NCBI GenBank assembly: GCA_949825065.1
Contig: OX463859.1
Location: 18,433,220-18,497,219 of the forward strand
DNA: 64,000 nucleotides
Direction of reading: 5' to 3'
Source of the DNA: Odontocerum albicorne
Taxonomy: Eukaryota; Arthropoda; Insecta; Trichoptera; Odontoceridae
Position numbers and translations under genes: made by a program. Position 1 is the first letter of the stretch; each line of letters starts with the position of its first letter. The notes beneath the pieces were generated by a model that had not been told where the DNA came from, made no database searches, and saw nothing but the letters and a program-made list of their open reading frames with translations. Below are positions 63,141 to 64,000 of this stretch, piece by piece.

Positions 63141-63613
63141 TGGCCCTATTTGTTATATACATAAAAATATGATAACTTAAATATAGAGATTACAAAGGGA
63201 TATCATTGCCCAATTCTTAATTCTGCATATAAAACTATTACAATAATATTTAAATACAAAATAGAACACTTGAAAAATGTTGCTTAAATACAATATTATT
63301 ATCAATAATAATTTTGATAGGTCTGATTTATAATTACAAATACTCGTATCGCCGTTTTTTCCACTTTTGTAAATAAAATGTAACGCGCGTCAAAATAATT
63401 CAATTATTTCTTTTTATCTACAACTTAATATAGTGTCGAATGAATAATAGTAGCGAATGAGTTTTTATAATCTTGATTTTCAACTGTTACTTGAGGCGTT
63501 AAGGTTGTATTATATTTAATGCAATCTTTTTTTGGCAGATTGATGCCTATATAATGTTTTTATGGGTTGATAAATAGTTAACCCCATAAATATTATATTT
63601 ATTATATTAAATA

Positions 63614-64000
63614 ATGCTGCTGGGACAACCGTGGCTCACTAAAGCGGAAGTCGTCATAGACCTGCAGGAAACGCATCAATTTTGAAAACCGTGAAAGGAT
63701 CACCGCTCACTTGATGTCACAAGCAAGATATAAGGAAGCATTGGCAGATGTTGTACTTCCCGAAATTAGAGGAGCAAACCCCTCACAAGAGAGCAGTATT
63801 ACAGGATCTGTTGAGGGAATTCACAGACGTGTTCCAGCCGTACAACGGTCCAGCAAAACTTCAAGCTCATGCAATTGAACTGTCTTACCACAAACCCATT
63901 TGGATACCACCTCATCGAATGTCGGATGAAAAGAAGGAGACATACGAGCAGTTAGAGGGCATGTTCGCCGATTGAGTTATAGAACCCACCCGATCTCCAT
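63614..64000 (+). pseudogene. Ty3/gypsy-type pol fragment, runs off the window
   Basis: LLGQPWLTKAEVVIDLQETH (end of the protease region), then after a stop and frame change LQDLLREFTDVFQPYNGPAK, AIELSYHKPIWIPPHRMSDE and KKETYEQLEGMFAD then TGA where W/K is expected, and VIEPTRSP: the segment between protease and reverse transcriptase. Two stops make it non-functional within the window. Confidence 0.75.

Noticed and set aside
1..64000. CRISPR array, prokaryotic defence island or operon
   Set aside because: No spaced identical repeats, no ribosome-binding sites or polycistronic layout; all real genes are split by introns.

Overview
The window is nuclear DNA from an insect. Genes are split by GT-AG introns and lie in AT-rich, transposon-dense DNA. 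The insect call rests on a ZAD-type C2H2 zinc-finger gene (the ZAD domain is an arthropod hallmark), several mariner subfamilies, piggyBac- and hAT-type elements, tRNA-derived SINEs and many 5'-truncated RTE-like LINE tails. The RTE tails resemble those common in Lepidoptera, but I cannot fix the order from sequence alone.

Three host genes are supported, each with a continuous spliced reading frame. (1) Mlh1, + strand, 4780-30686, 11 exons, 731 codons: the MutL-homologue ATPase of DNA mismatch repair. (2) An EDRF1 (erythroid differentiation-related factor 1) orthologue, - strand, 58740-32685, 12 exons, 1297 codons. It converges tail-to-tail on Mlh1 with about 2 kb between the stop codons. (3) A ZAD plus seven-finger C2H2 protein, - strand, 15894-9750, 3 exons, 426 codons, lying wholly inside Mlh1 intron 2 in antisense. 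Most of these exons are too short, or start too far from an ATG, to stand out as simple ORFs. They were placed by splice sites, phase and family motifs.

Almost everything else is mobile DNA. 1-1909: Tigger/pogo relic running off the left edge. 1910-4779: LINE tail, SINEs and another repeat family. Mlh1 introns: a mariner lacking its N-terminal part (8637-9589), a mariner end and a truncated LINE (11822-13970), a piggyBac MITE, an ITm transposase relic, two hAT elements and several MITEs. 30687-32684: 3' ends of the convergent genes plus RTE tails. EDRF1 introns: an hAT with a perfect 8-bp target duplication (33573-34505), two piggyBac-type elements, a 1.7-kb palindrome with TTAA-targeting elements at its exact centre (42018-43741), a mariner relic (46470-47640), a Mos1-like mariner with frameshifts (52242-53539), and an LTR-element end next to a histone H2B fragment and an ITm element (56060-57939). 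59658-60944: one mariner with an intact 339-codon transposase and matching inverted repeats. 61340-64000: a GC-rich 45-bp minisatellite in an LTR-like setting and a broken Ty3/gypsy-type pol fragment running off the right edge.

I see no operon, CRISPR array, genuine tRNA/rRNA gene or prokaryotic system. No clearly new biological system is evident. The most unusual structures are the palindrome invaded at its central TTAA, the H2B fragment wedged between transposons, the intact mariner, and the zinc-finger gene nested in the mismatch-repair gene.
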